Assembly (NCBI GenBank): GCA_034440575.1
Contig: JAOTOL010001473.1
Location: 327,501-391,500, forward strand
DNA length: 64,000 bases
From: Imbricaverruca yamaguchii
Lineage: Eukaryota > Arthropoda > Thecostraca > Neoverrucidae
Direction: 5' to 3'
Part shown: positions 44,961 through 54,973 of the stretch, one piece after another
Position numbering within the stretch: position 1 is the first letter of the stretch
Layout of the letters: each line of letters opens with the position of its first letter
The notes under the pieces: generated by a model
Told to the model about the DNA's origin: nothing
Databases searched by the model: none
Seen by the model: the letters and a program-made list of their open reading frames with translations, nothing else
Made by a program: the position numbers and the translations under genes

Positions 44961-47689
44961 TACAGCACACAATACAGGCGCAATGCAGGTCCAAGGCGCC
45001 CAACTCCACCTCCAAATTCTAACTGTGAACTACTAAGCCCCGCTGGTGATCCAACGGACAAGGCGTCTTGCTGATGCATCCACGAGTATCTGTACAGTGT
45101 CGTCGTCTTCAACCGAGCCTTCATACCTCATAGCAAGTGAGCGGACCTTTTCAGTTATCCACTATCCAGCTTGCGCTGCGACATTGGCGTTCAGAGCGAC
45201 TTCGGCCGCGCTCCAGCCACCCACTCGCGTAACGACGCCTCGCTGTCCCCACCAGACGTGGATCTAGACGTTATGAATAGCTGTAAGCGGTCATCACTTG
45301 GCCGCTTGCAGCGGCGATGCTCGCCGCTGGCCGTGGCGACGATGTGTTGATATTCACACGGCGGTCGGTCTGTGAGCGTGAGCGTGAGCGTGAGCGTGAG
45401 CGTGAGCGGCGCGCTGCGGGGCCGGCTCGGTGTCGCGCCATCTGCGGCCCTGCCGACTGCGGACGGTCCGACACACCCAGACCTCGGCACCTCGTGCAAA
45501 CGTGGCCGGCGGCCGCGCCGGTCTCTGACCGACCACATCCAGGTGGCGCGGGGGTGACTCGACTCCTGTCAGCATAACTCAGCACATTTGGACAGTTCAA
45601 GCTATCGCCTGGTGTCATTTTGATAATTGCGACATGGTGGTGGGTGTCAGCAGTTAAGAATTAGTGTTGGGTTGGTTTGGAAGAGCAATAATCGGCCCAG
45701 CAACATTCGCCGGGATATCATCTCTGAAGTGAACCACCCTGAGTGCGTGTTTGGAGAGCTGGCGACGGCGATATGTGTGTCTGTCAGCTGACTTGTCGGT
45801 GCACAGCTACCTTATAGTCCGCCGAGTGATAAATGCTGCCGCGAAGACAGACATTCTGCCCGCCCATGGTAAGGTGCATACAGCGAAGGTGGAGTGCTAT
45901 TTGGCAGCCAGAAGCATGCAATGCACCGGGCCGGCAGCTGAGGTGGCTGCTGGTTCTCCTGGATCACACGACACAACGGCTGGTGGCATGCCCGCCGTCT
46001 GTCATCCCCACCGACTCGGCTTCACCTGCACTGACTCAGCTTCACCTGCCGATCAGCCGATGACCTCATCCAGCACTTACACTTCGACGGTACTTGAGCC
46101 CGTGGATCCTGACTGGTACGACACGTACGCCATGGGTACGGCTCAGCTGATGGTCCAACTGTGCCCATGGTTCTACATGCCCGCCTCCATCCATAACCTC
46201 CTGATCCACGGTGTGACAGTGATACGGATTCTTCTTCTTCGGATTGGCATGCAGAATGAGGAGGTGCAGAAGAGCCGGAATAAACATAACAGGGAGTACA
46301 GACTCAGACGTGCTCGCAAGGCATCACGGACCGACACCATCAAGTAAACTTCACTGCCTACTGATCACCAGCGATCCAAAGACTACTCACAACACACAAA
46401 GGCCACTGCGGGCCAGAAATGGCCGAGAGACCGTCCATCCAGCTGACATCAGTCATCTGCTAGTATCATCTGAATCAGCTGGGGTGGGGGCGGCGCCGGA
46501 ACAATCTACTTCGAAAGATGTACATGAGATGGATGGCAGAGTATGGTAATGAGGTACAAATTATGGAAGGACACGATATGTCTGTGGATGATAGAATGCT
46601 CCCCAATTACTACGGACTATTGAATTAATTGGAATTTCGGAGTCTTCCACATATAGCTGATGGTATGCTGCTATTGTTCGTAATCATGAGTATGTTGTGT
46701 GATGTGTTTGGTGCTGGTCTTTTGTGTTCTACGTGTCTAAGTACGGCTACAGCAGTTTACCATGTGTTTAGAGGAAGTACCGTGCATTCGAGCATGTGCA
46801 TTCTAGTACGTGTGTTGCTGCATAGCCAGCTGTGACGTCACTCGCGACGTTATATGTACCAATTCGACCTGCGAGTCATATCTTAGGGTTATATTTCAAT
46901 ATAATTTCAGGCACTTGGGACGAGTAGATCTTGGATCTATTCTGGGCAGCAATAAATAGTCACATATGCAGTGCAGAATGCTCGCGTAACAAACGCTAGC
47001 TAATACTTATCCAATATATGAGCACCCATGGACTTCTCTTCTGACGTCATTATGATGTCACCATGCATGACCGAACGTTGGTCTTTTAAACGAAGGTACC
47101 TTTGGTGCTTTTGTGGATGTGTGCACAATTTCATTTGTCTACCTCAATTGCGTCCCGAGGTATTTGGAGGAAACAAAATGAGAGCGAAATGCTTTAAACC
47201 CTCTGACAGGTACGACCTCTGACATTCCTGGGTTAAGCAATCTTTAAGACAACAGAGCCCCTCCATATGTTTTACATTTCAAGCTCTTTCAGTTAAGGCC
47301 GGGATCGTCAATGCAACTGGCATACTTTGTTCGCAATGATTTCGGGCCGGTTTTTCCCTGGAGTTATCGCAGTGTGCACCGGGCCGAGCGATCCACCGCG
47401 ACCTTCGCCGCCGGTCGGTGACATGGCGGACAGATGCCTGCTGCTGCCATCTCCTGGGTGGTACCCGGCCAGGCAGAAGTCCTCCCGTTGGCAGACAAGA
47501 CCAAAGTGCCTGCCATACGGGAAACAGGCGCATTAGCCCATCGTGCCACCGAGGTGATCGGTTTATGGGGGTGGAGGCTACATATCTGATTCAGAGCTTT
47601 GAGCACCCGCAACCATTTTGAGAAGAAGAAGACTGCAGCCCTGGTGAGCGGTGCAGTACTTGCGTTGGCGACGGATTGCATGTGCGTGT
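44961..47689. other. Mostly unique stretch, no gene recognised
   Basis: Contains a (GTGAGC)n hexamer repeat at 45371-45408 within GC-rich DNA. A plus frame at 45751-46347 (198 codons) starts MESWRRRYVCL and shows no domain; its end is basic (QKSRNKHNREYRLRRARK). It could be chance. Nothing else is assigned. Confidence 0.35.
45371..45408. repeat. (GTGAGC)n hexanucleotide repeat
   Basis: Six units of GTGAGC, each of which resembles a 5' splice site core. Confidence 0.9.
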
Positions 47690-48235
47690 TCCCAGAGGGG
47701 ATACATCGTCATTGGCCAGCCCACAGAGAGGTCTCCTCGCTTGACGTCCACTGCCCCCCCCCCCCCACCGCTGGGCCGGAGCGGCTACATGGTCATTGGC
47801 CAGCCTACATAGAGGTCTCCTCGCCTGACGTCCACTGCCCCCCCTACACACACACACCATTGGCCAGCCTACAGAGAGGTCTCCTCGCTTGACGTCCACT
47901 CCCCCACACACACCATTGGCCAGCCCCCCACACACACCATTGGCCAGCCTACAGAGAGGTCTCCTCGCCTGACGTCCACTGCCCCCCCCCCACACACACA
48001 CCATTGGCCAGCCTACAGAGAGGTCTCCTCGCCTGACGTCCACTGCCCCCCCCCCCCGCTGGGCCGGAGCGGCTACAGAGAGGTCTCCTCCCTAACGTCC
48101 CCCCCCCCCCCCCCACCACCACTCCCTCCAAAAGCTCCCCTCCCCCCCCCCCCCCCCCCCCATTGGCCAGCTCTCCAGAGAGGTCTCCTCGCTTGACGTC
48201 CACTGCCCCCCCCCCCACACACCGCTGGGTGTGAA
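47690..48235. repeat. ~60-90-bp minisatellite with poly-C/CA spacers
   Basis: About seven units share CATTGGCCAGCC(T/C)AC, AGAGAGGTCTCCTCG and CTGACGTCCACTGC, separated by poly-C runs (up to ~20) and CACACA. Each unit carries the TGACGTC (CRE-like) octamer core. Confidence 0.9.
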
Positions 48236-48349
48236 GCGGTAGTGCTCCACTGGTGCGGTCCCTCAAGGCGCCGTGTGTGTGTGTGGGGGGGGGGGGGGCT
48301 TCAGTGGCAGCCGCCCGACGGTGGACCGTGGGTAGTGTGGTTGAGGCTG

Positions 48350-48875
48350 CTGTTGGTCCGTTGGTGGTGTGGTTGTGTCTTCTGCTGGTCCGTTGGTGGT
48401 GTGGTTGTGTCTTCTGCTGGTCCGTTGGTGGTGTGGTTGTGTCTTCTGCTGGTCCGTTGGTGGTGTGGTTGTGTCTACTGCTGGTCCGTTGGTAGTGTGG
48501 TTGTCTACTGTTGGTCCGTTGGTGGTGTGGTTGTGTCTACTGTTGGTCCGTTGGTAGTGTGGTTGTCTACTGTTGGTCCGTTGGTGGTGTGGTTGTGTCT
48601 TCTGCTGGTCCGTTGGTGGTGTGGTTGTGTCTACTGCTGGTCCGTTGGTAGTGTGGTTGTCTACTGCTGGTCCGTTGGTGGTGTGGTTGTGTTTTCTGCT
48701 GCTCCGTTGGTGGTGTGGTTGTCTACTGCTGGTCCGTTGGTGGTGTTGCTGTGTCTACTGCTGGTACGTTGGTGGTGTTGCTGTGTCTACTGCTGGTACG
48801 TTGGTGGTGTGGTTGTGTCTACTGCTGGTCCGTTGGTGGTGTTGCTGTGTCTACTGCTGGTACGTTGGACCGTCC
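48350..48875. repeat. 30-32-bp minisatellite, about 16 copies
   Basis: The unit contains GGTCCGTTGGTGGTGTGGTT followed by GTGTCTACTGCT; short variants lack GT. G/T-rich on the plus strand. Confidence 0.95.
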
Positions 48876-49577
48876 GTCGCCTTCAACGACAATGTCCTGA
48901 GTGTATGATTCGTACCTGGCTGAAAGCAAGAAACGAAACTTCACAGCCGAAAGGAGACGTGTCATTGTCCCCTATTATTCATCTGTTGTCTTTTTTTGCT
49001 CATGGATAATAAGTTTTGCAATTATCTATTAACCGGGTAACCTAGTTTACATATATCACAACTTGTTCATGCGTGCATGGAAACGTCATTGTAGTCTAAT
49101 TGTAGTGTGGTTTCGGTCCAGAAAGTAAGTATCTACCTACTTTCGGCGTCACAAATACTAGACCACAGGCCGGGTAGGTACCAAACCAGCATCAAGCTAA
49201 CTATGTAGGTAGATAGATAGTCCTATCCATGCCTACATATCGTAGTTGTTCACATGGATGCTAATTTCCATGCTTGTTCAGTTCCTCTTTTGTTTTGTTT
49301 CTTTGTTGTTGTTTTCCATAGGTTTTCCCTCAAACAACAATAATTATACAGCCACCCTCGTCCAATTTAAGTTAAAGTCATACTCGGGGAGTCTACGTCT
49401 GTGCACATCATTTAAGCTGCCTTGGCAGGATGGGAGACAATTAAATGGGTAGATCTTAGGCAAACCCGCATGGAAAGTGGTGTAGGTACATGCAGGCTGA
49501 GGAATTTCAACTTGGACAGCAGTAGGCGCCTAGGCACCTACCATGTAACTTGGTTGATGCCCTGTGTTTGCTAGGGA
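48876..49577. other. Intron-like stretch before the FN3 exon
   Basis: No gene is recognised. It includes inverted TAGGTAGATA/TATCTACCTA-type motifs at 49130-49225. The last bases carry the old acceptor copy TGTTTGCTAG|GGA (49565-49577). Confidence 0.4.
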
Positions 49578-49742
49578 CGAGTAGCCTAGGTGTTAGTAGC
49601 TCGTCTCACAATTGAAAGGTTGTGGATTCGAATGTCACCTGTCGCTACTCTTCGTCCGCGACCAATCGGCGTGAGAGATAGGCGACGCTACATGACTCGA
49701 CGGTCGGTGTGTCGTAAAGCCAACAACCAACCAGCCAGCCTC
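49578..49742 (+). mobile_element. SINE-C inserted at the FN3 exon's 3' splice site
   Basis: The B box GGATTCGAATGTCACC, the body CGCGACCAATCGGCGTGAGA and GGCGACGCTACATGACTCGA, and the tail CCAACAACCAACCAGCC are present. Target-site duplication: TGTTTGCTAGGGA (49565-49577) and TGTTTGCCAGGGA (49743-49755). The duplicated segment contains the intron-exon junction, so the real acceptor lies in the downstream copy. Confidence 0.85.
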
Positions 49743-49752
49743 TGTTTGCCAG

Positions 49753-49892
49753 GGAGACCGCGGCCGCCGACCGACTTGCGTGCGTCGTACATCACCTCCG
49801 AGTCACTGCGACTCAGCTGGTCCACAAGCGCTGAGCAGGCCGCCGTCCACAACTACACGATCCGCTACCACGAGATCGACGAGATCGTCTTG
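49753..49892 (+). CDS. FN3 domain, first-half exon of a modular gene
   Basis: Acceptor TTTGCCAG|GGAGACC (AG 49751-49752) and donor ATCGTCTTG|GTGAGA (GT 49893-49894); it enters in phase 1 and leaves in phase 0. The 140-bp exon encodes the A-C strands of a fibronectin type III domain: RPRPPTDLRASYITSESLRL, then SWS with the conserved Trp, and HNYTIRYHEID with the conserved Tyr of strand C. Together with the exon at 51340 it makes a complete ~95-residue domain. FN3 domains build the ectodomains of cell-adhesion molecules, receptor phosphatases and similar proteins; one domain is not enough to name the gene. The neighbouring intron is filled by a 23-bp satellite. Confidence 0.85.
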
Positions 49893-49914
49893 GTGAGACG
49901 GCGGCCGGTGTCGT

Positions 49915-50945
49915 GTCTCTTGTCTGGTGGGCGGCCGGCCTGTTGTCTGGTGTGTGGTGACCAGCCTGTTGTCTGGTGTGTGGCCGTCCTGTTGTCTGGT
50001 GTGTGGCCGGCCTGTTGTCTGGTGTGTGGCCGGCCTGTTGTCCGGTGGGCGGCCGGCCTGCTGTCTGGTGTGTGGCCGGCCTGTTGTCTGGTGTGTGGCC
50101 GGCCTGTTGTCTGGTGTGCGGCCGGCCTGTTGTCTGGTGGGCGGCCGGCCTGTTGTCTGGTGGGCGGCCGGCCTGTTGTCTGGTGTGTGGCCGGCCTGTT
50201 GTCTGGTGTGTGGCCGGCCTGTTGTCTGGTGTGTGGCCGGCCTGTTGTCTGGTGGGTGGCCGGCCTGTTGTCTGGTGTGTGGCCGGCCTGTTGTCCGGTG
50301 GGCGGCCGGCCTGCTGTCTGGTGTGTGGCCGGCCGGCCTGTTGTCTGGTGTGTGGCCGTCCTGTTGTCTGGTGTGCGGCCCGCCTGTTGTCTAGTGGGCG
50401 GCCGGCCTGTTGTCTGGTGGGCGGCCGGCCTGTTGTCTGGCGTGTGGCCGGCCTGTTGTCTGGTGTGTGGTGACCGGCCTGTTGTCTGGTGTGTGGTGGC
50501 CGGCCTGTTGTCTGGTGTGTGGCCGGCCTGTTGTCTGGTGTGTGGCCGGCCTGTTGTCTGGTGTGCGGCTGGCCTGTTGTCTGGTGGGCGGCCGGCCTGT
50601 TGTCTGGTGTGTGGCCCGCCTGTTGTCTGGTGTGTGGGCGGCCTCTTGTCTGGTGGGCGGCCGGCCTGTTGTCTGGTGGGCGGCCGGCCTGTTGTCTGGT
50701 GTGTGACCGGCCTGTTGTCTGGTGGGCGACCGGCCTGTTGTCTGGTGTGTGGCCGGCCTGTTGTCTGGTGTGTGGCCGGCCTGTTGTCTGGTGTGTGGCC
50801 GGCCTGTTGTCTGGTGTGTGGCCGGCCTGTTGTCTGGTGTGTGGCCGGCCTGTTGTCTGGTGTGTGGCCCGCCTGTTGTCTGGTGGGCGGCCGGCCTGTT
50901 GTCTGGCGTGTGGCCCGCCTGTTGCCTGGTGTGTGACCGGTCAAT
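49915..50945. repeat. Intronic 23-bp minisatellite, about 44 copies
   Basis: The unit contains GTGTGTGGCCGGCCTGTTGT followed by CTG, with GGGCGGCC variants and a few TGACC inserts. It starts ~25 bp after the FN3 donor and fills most of the 1447-bp intron. It lacks stops in all plus frames, so a 448-codon frame runs from before the exon through the array; that is an artefact. The rest of the intron (50946-51339) shows no repeat. Confidence 0.97.
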
Positions 50946-51339
50946 CTGTAATCACCAACTTCTCTGTCGAGAAGAAACGTCTAGTGAACAGTAGAACCCA
51001 CCCGTTTATTTTTATTGCGAACATCCGGTAGAAGTTAATAATAATCTTCGTCCCATTTCCCCCACTGATAAAATCCTGTGTGTGTCATGTACAGAGATGG
51101 CGACATACGTGTACGTGTGAAAACCTGCGCGGTCTTCCTGTTGATATGCCTGCATGGGTTGTATGCGTATTTATGTGATCCACTAGATTGTCTGCACTTG
51201 CCAGTACCAGTTGCGTCTGCTGTGCCGACGGGGACGTCTGGCTCCAGTTGATCTGTCGCCACACTGTCGCCACACTGCCGGCTGACAGCAGGCAACTTCT
51301 CGCCGATGGACTGACTGGGTTCATTCATGTTGTCGGCAG

Positions 51340-51484
51340 ACTGAAATCCCTGGTGTTGGTGGTACCAGTCTCGTGATCCACAACCTGTTGGCGCTTACAC
51401 AATACCAGTTCCGCGTTTTCGCCGTCAACAGCTTCGGCAGAAGCGACGCAAGCGAAGCAATCCAGGTCACCACCGGACCTCCTG
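51340..51484 (+). CDS. FN3 domain, second-half exon of the same gene
   Basis: Acceptor GTTGTCGGCAG|ACTGAA (AG 51338-51339), phase 0, matches the donor phase of the exon ending at 49892. Donor GGACCTCCTG|GTGAGT (GT 51485-51486) leaves phase 1. The 145-bp exon reads TEIPGVGGTSLVIHNLLALT, then QYQFRVFAVNSFGRS and DASEAIQVTTGPP. These are the E, F and G strands of FN3, with the Leu of strand E, the Tyr-x-Phe-Arg-Val core and the Asn-x-x-Gly turn all present. A phase-1/1 flank is standard for shuffled FN3 modules. The 3' end of this exon is the source of the tandem array that follows it. Confidence 0.88.
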
Positions 51485-52175
51485 GTGAGTTGTCACCTTT
51501 ATATACTGCCGTAGTCGCCTGTTGTTAGTTGTCGCCTTTGTATACCGCCGCCCAGATCACCACTGGACCTGCTGGTGAGTTCTCGCCTTTATATACCGCC
51601 ATCCAGGTCACCACCTGGTGAGTGCTGAGCAGCCTCCCTTATACCACAGTCCGGGTCACCACCTGCTGGTGGGTAGGCGCCCTCGTACTGTCCTACAGGT
51701 CACCACCGGACCTCCTGGTGAGTAGTCGCCGTCCGGGTCACCACCTGCTGGTGGGTAGGCGACCTAATACTGTCGTACAGGTCACCACTGGACCTGCTGG
51801 TGGGTAGGCACCCTAGTACTGTCGTACAGGTCACCACTGGACCTGCTGGTGGGTAGGCACCCTAGTACTGTCGTACAGGTCACCACCGGACCTCCTGGTG
51901 GGTGGGCGCCCTTGCACTGTCGTGGAGGTCACCACTGGACCTGCTGGTGGGTAGGCGCCCTCGTACTGTCGTACAGGTCACCACCGGACCTGTTGGCGAG
52001 TAGCCGCCGTCCGGGTCACCACCTGCTGGTGGGTAGGCGACCTAATACTGTCGTACAGGTCACCACTGGACCTGCTGGTGGGTAGGCACCCTAGTACTGT
52101 CGTACAGGTCACCACCGGACCTCCTGGTGGGTGGGCGCCGTCCAGGTCACCACCTACTGGTAACTAGCCGCCCTC
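51485..52175. repeat. Minisatellite built from the FN3 exon's 3' end and splice donor
   Basis: Counting the real exon end (51463-51490) there are about 15 units at 35-50 bp spacing. The core is GTCACCACCGGACCTCCTG followed by GTGAGT or GTGGGT, that is the last 19 coding bases plus the 5' splice site. Most units are preceded by (A)CAG/CCAG, so each resembles a 19-nt microexon with AG and GT flanks. Units near 51603, 51650, 51733, 52011 and 52143 lack GGACCTN. Spacers GGTAGGCGCCCT and ACTGTCGTAC are shared. Confidence 0.93.
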
Positions 52176-53035
52176 ATACGGCCATAAGTAATTGAAGCGG
52201 CTCATTGGTTTACCTATTTAGTTCATGCGGAAATCCGAAGTGCGATAGCGACTTGCATACACTGCACTTGCAGTGGTTTTGCTGAGGAAGCTGTTGGTCA
52301 GTCACACCTGCCATTTGGCTAGATAGGGTGGTAGTGGATGGGTGGACGCGGTGAGCCGAAATGGACATGCAGACTGTGACGCAGCTGATATCCACGAGGG
52401 GGAATGGTGAAGAATTGGTGGAATTCGCGACCAGTTCGCGAACGGACAAATTGTCCTCCCAGTAGCAGGGACGACCGATCTTGGCCATCACAGTGGCTGT
52501 CACCACGTATCAGCTAATCAGAGACCGGTGCCGCTACTCTAGATATGTCTAGCTTCATCTTCGGTGGCTCGTGTGATTTTTCGCAAAAAAACTTTGTTGC
52601 ATCAACATCTACATTCTGCTTCTACTTAAAATTACGAGCAAGGTGGTGATGCGAAGTACATGGGCACTACGATAGGGGTGTCACAAGCGGACGGCTGGGT
52701 CAGTGGACAGCTTCCAAATCTAGTCGGACTCTAGTTATTTCCTTGTCTCCACATTTGTTGTACTGTTTTAGAATCGTCCTCTTATCTGAGACATCCAAAA
52801 GACACCTCCCTGCTTGCCTTTGATACCTTACACTGGCCTGCGTTTCAAAACTTTTTTTTTCTTCAAAAGGTCGGAAGTTTCTCAGCTGTTCTAATACAAG
52901 TTTCGTGTGCTTAATCCGAAAATACTATCCATGTTTCTCGATTAGCTTAAGTTTTCACACTACGTCAAAGATAACAACTCGCAAACTGATGTATCAGTAT
53001 GCATATTGCAGTATGATATATCTGATATATATGAT
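52176..53035. other. Intron-like or intergenic stretch without recognised gene
   Basis: Nothing recognisable on either strand. Confidence 0.4.
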
Positions 53036-54050
53036 ATGGAAGGAGTAAATCGAAAGAAACAGAACCATGTACAATATCCGGATGTGCCATCAGCCATCAA
53101 GCCAGTCCCTCATGGTCCAGATGTCCCCATCCCTGAACCCGATGTCGATATCGAGTCATCTTCTGACTCTAGCGGGGATGAAATGGACGCAGACGCGTGT
53201 GGTGCATATGAACCGACCGAGAACGATCGACCGGTACCGTTGAACCAAGCTGAGCTCAATGACCTAACGAGGGACCTGAACTTGTCCAAGGAATCTGCTC
53301 AGTTGGGTGCTGGGTTCACGGCTCCGCGAGAAACGTTTGCTGGCGTCTGAAACGACATTCTTTTGGTATCAGAATCGCGAAAAAGAATTCAGAGAATACT
53401 TTACCTTCGACGAAGAAAATTCTATAGTCTACTGCAACAGGGGCGTCGGTGGCTCGGTGGTTAAGCTGAGCGTCTTCGAAGCCAGAGGTATGGGGTTCGA
53501 TTCCCCGCGTTGCCCGCCCTTCCTGCCAGGGTGAGAGGCAGGCGACACCGCATGGCCTCAGCTGCTGAGGGCGTCGTAAAGCCACAATCGAAAAAAAGTA
53601 TACTTCAACAACGTCGCTGGTCTAGTAGAAGCAATGGGTACAGAGTGCAACCCGGCAGAATGGAGGCTGTTCATAGACTCTTCGAGTAGGAGCCTGGAGG
53701 CAGTTCTTCTGAACAACGGCAATAAGTTCGCGTAGATTCCTGTTGGACACTCCGTGCAACTGAGGGAAACGCATAACAGCATGGAACTTTTGTTGTCTGC
53801 TTTGAACTACAAAGAGCATGGTTGGCTGACCTGTGGTGACCTCAAGGTAGTAGGTCTCGTCCTTGGGCTGCAGGGCGGCTACGCGAAATATCCATGCTTT
53901 CTATGCCTCTGGGAAGCCTGACAAACAGCACTATGTACAACGCGACTGGCCATCCAGGCATGCACTTGAACCTTGCTGGAACAACGTGGAGCCAGGTTTA
54001 AAAAATGGAGCTAATCAAGCAAAACGGATGCCATTTTCGGAATCAGCATG
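53036..54050 (+). pseudogene. Decayed copy of a repetitive arthropod protein family
   Basis: From an ATG at 53036 the frame reads through an acidic linker (DIESSSDSSGDEMDADACG) to LNDLTRDLNLSKESA, then a frameshift near 53308 leads to LGSRLREKRLLA and FREYFTFDEENSIVYCN. A SINE-B interrupts (53440-53597), after which NNVAGLVEAMG, EWRLFIDSSSRSLEAVLLNN, a stop, CGDLKVVGLVLGLQGGYAKY and PCFLCLW follow, then another frameshift to HYVQRDWPSRHALEP. I know these blocks (LTRDL.LSK, LFIDSS, CGDLKV..LLGLQ.GY.K, PCFLC.W) from many multicopy predicted proteins of arthropods and other invertebrates with no established function, probably of transposon origin. The C-terminal half is missing. It lies in what may be an intron of the FN3 gene. 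Confidence 0.6.
53440..53597 (+). mobile_element. SINE-B, tRNA-derived, inside the pseudogene
   Basis: Head GTCGGTGGCTCGGTGGTTAA (A box) and GGTTCGATTCC (B box, 53494-53504), body CCTGCCAGGGTGAGAGGCAG, end CGTCGTAAAGCCACAATC plus A-run. Target-site duplication GTCTACTGCAACA (53427-53439) and GTATACTTCAACA (53598-53610), two mismatches. Excising one copy restores the flanking frame. Confidence 0.9.
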
Positions 54051-54327
54051 AAAAACACTTAAAAACAGCTGAGACACCATTGACCTTATAAATCACGCAG
54101 ACCAGTGTTATCCGTCGACCTGGGGCCTCTTCTCTCCGATTAGGGGGCCTTGCGCACCGTTGTGGGGACATCGTGTCATTTCATGGGGCCTTCCCTACCG
54201 TTTTGGGGCCTCATGTTGCTTTCTGGGGCTCGTTCAAATTTGGGACCTGTGCAATGTTGGTGCCATCGTCTCGTTTCTTGCGGTCGCCTTCTCTTCATGG
54301 TAGCCACCTCGAACACCACGAAGTCTT

Positions 54328-54506
54328 CCTGGTGGCGGGGATGGCCGATTATGTAAGGTGTTGGACTCTGTGTGCCAAAGGTCCCGAGTTGAACATTCGC
54401 ACCGCCCGGGACATTTCCCAATCCCGCGGCCCACCAGAGAAACAGTGTGGGTGGTGCCATTAGCCGTGAATGTGCACAAAGTGCGTAGTGAATCATCCAG
54501 GAACCA
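54328..54506 (+). mobile_element. SINE-A
   Basis: Contains GGCGGGGATGGCCGATTATG, CAAAGGTCCCGAGTTGAACA (degenerate B box), CCCAATCCCGCGGCCCACCA, GCCATTAGCCGTGAATGTGC and the tail GGAACCA. Target-site duplication ACGAAGTCTT (54318-54327) and ACGAAGACTT (54507-54516), one mismatch. Confidence 0.85.
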
Positions 54507-54810
54507 ACGAAGACTTGCCGTAAGTTTTATCATCCTGGGACCTCCTTTTTACAGCAGGAGTCTGCTTTTAGAAAGGAGTCAGAATGCGCACAATCTGACC
54601 CTTCGTTTCAACGTCTTGGGTCTGGTGCCTCCTCTAATTTCCCGATGACCTTTTTATTCCCCCGCCTTGGATAAGCCTTCTTGCACCTTTGGGTCTCTTA
54701 TGCAACTTTGAAGGCCTCTCACTTCGTTGAACCTTCTTTTGCATCACGGAGCCTCCTCGTTGAAATACGGTGCCTTCTGTACTTTCCTTAGGGCTTCTTC
54801 TCGTTTCCTG

Positions 54811-54973
54811 CGGGGCGTCGGTAGCTCGGTGGTTAAGCTGAACGTCTGGCATGCCGAAGGTACGGGATTTGATTCCCTGCGATGCCCGCCCTTCCTGCCA
54901 GGGTGAGAGGCAGGCGACGCCATATAGTAACAGCTGCTAAGTGCTTCGAAGAGCCACAATCCCAGCATCCATA
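54811..54973 (+). mobile_element. SINE-B
   Basis: Same family as 53440-53597 (GGGGCGTCGGTAGCTCGGTG, TGCCAGGGTGAGAGGCAGGC, GAGCCACAATC). Target-site duplication GTTTCCTG (54803-54810 and 54974-54981). Confidence 0.85.

Noticed and set aside
43744..45036. 430-codon open frame with SHTTAPNTVIPR repeats, and similar frames at 42904-44306
   Set aside because: It is only the stop-free 23-bp satellite read in three frames; no start context, no domain, and the frame changes with each short unit.
45751..46347. 198-codon plus-strand frame as a gene
   Set aside because: No recognisable domain, no supporting splice sites, mixed composition; left as an unassigned frame in the unique stretch.
47400..47570. 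tRNA-like SINE on the minus strand
   Set aside because: An A-box-like stretch is present but no B box at the right distance, no body shared with the SINE families, and no duplication.
49590..50936. 448-codon open frame spanning SINE, FN3 exon and satellite
   Set aside because: The frame joins the SINE, the real exon and the intronic 23-bp array by chance. The splice donor at 49893 and the phase-0 partner exon at 51340 explain the coding part better.
51369..51484. Acceptor at GTACCAG (51367-51368) for the second FN3 exon
   Set aside because: It would enter in phase 2, which does not fit the phase-0 donor at 49892, whereas the acceptor at 51338-51339 fits and adds the residues expected before strand E.
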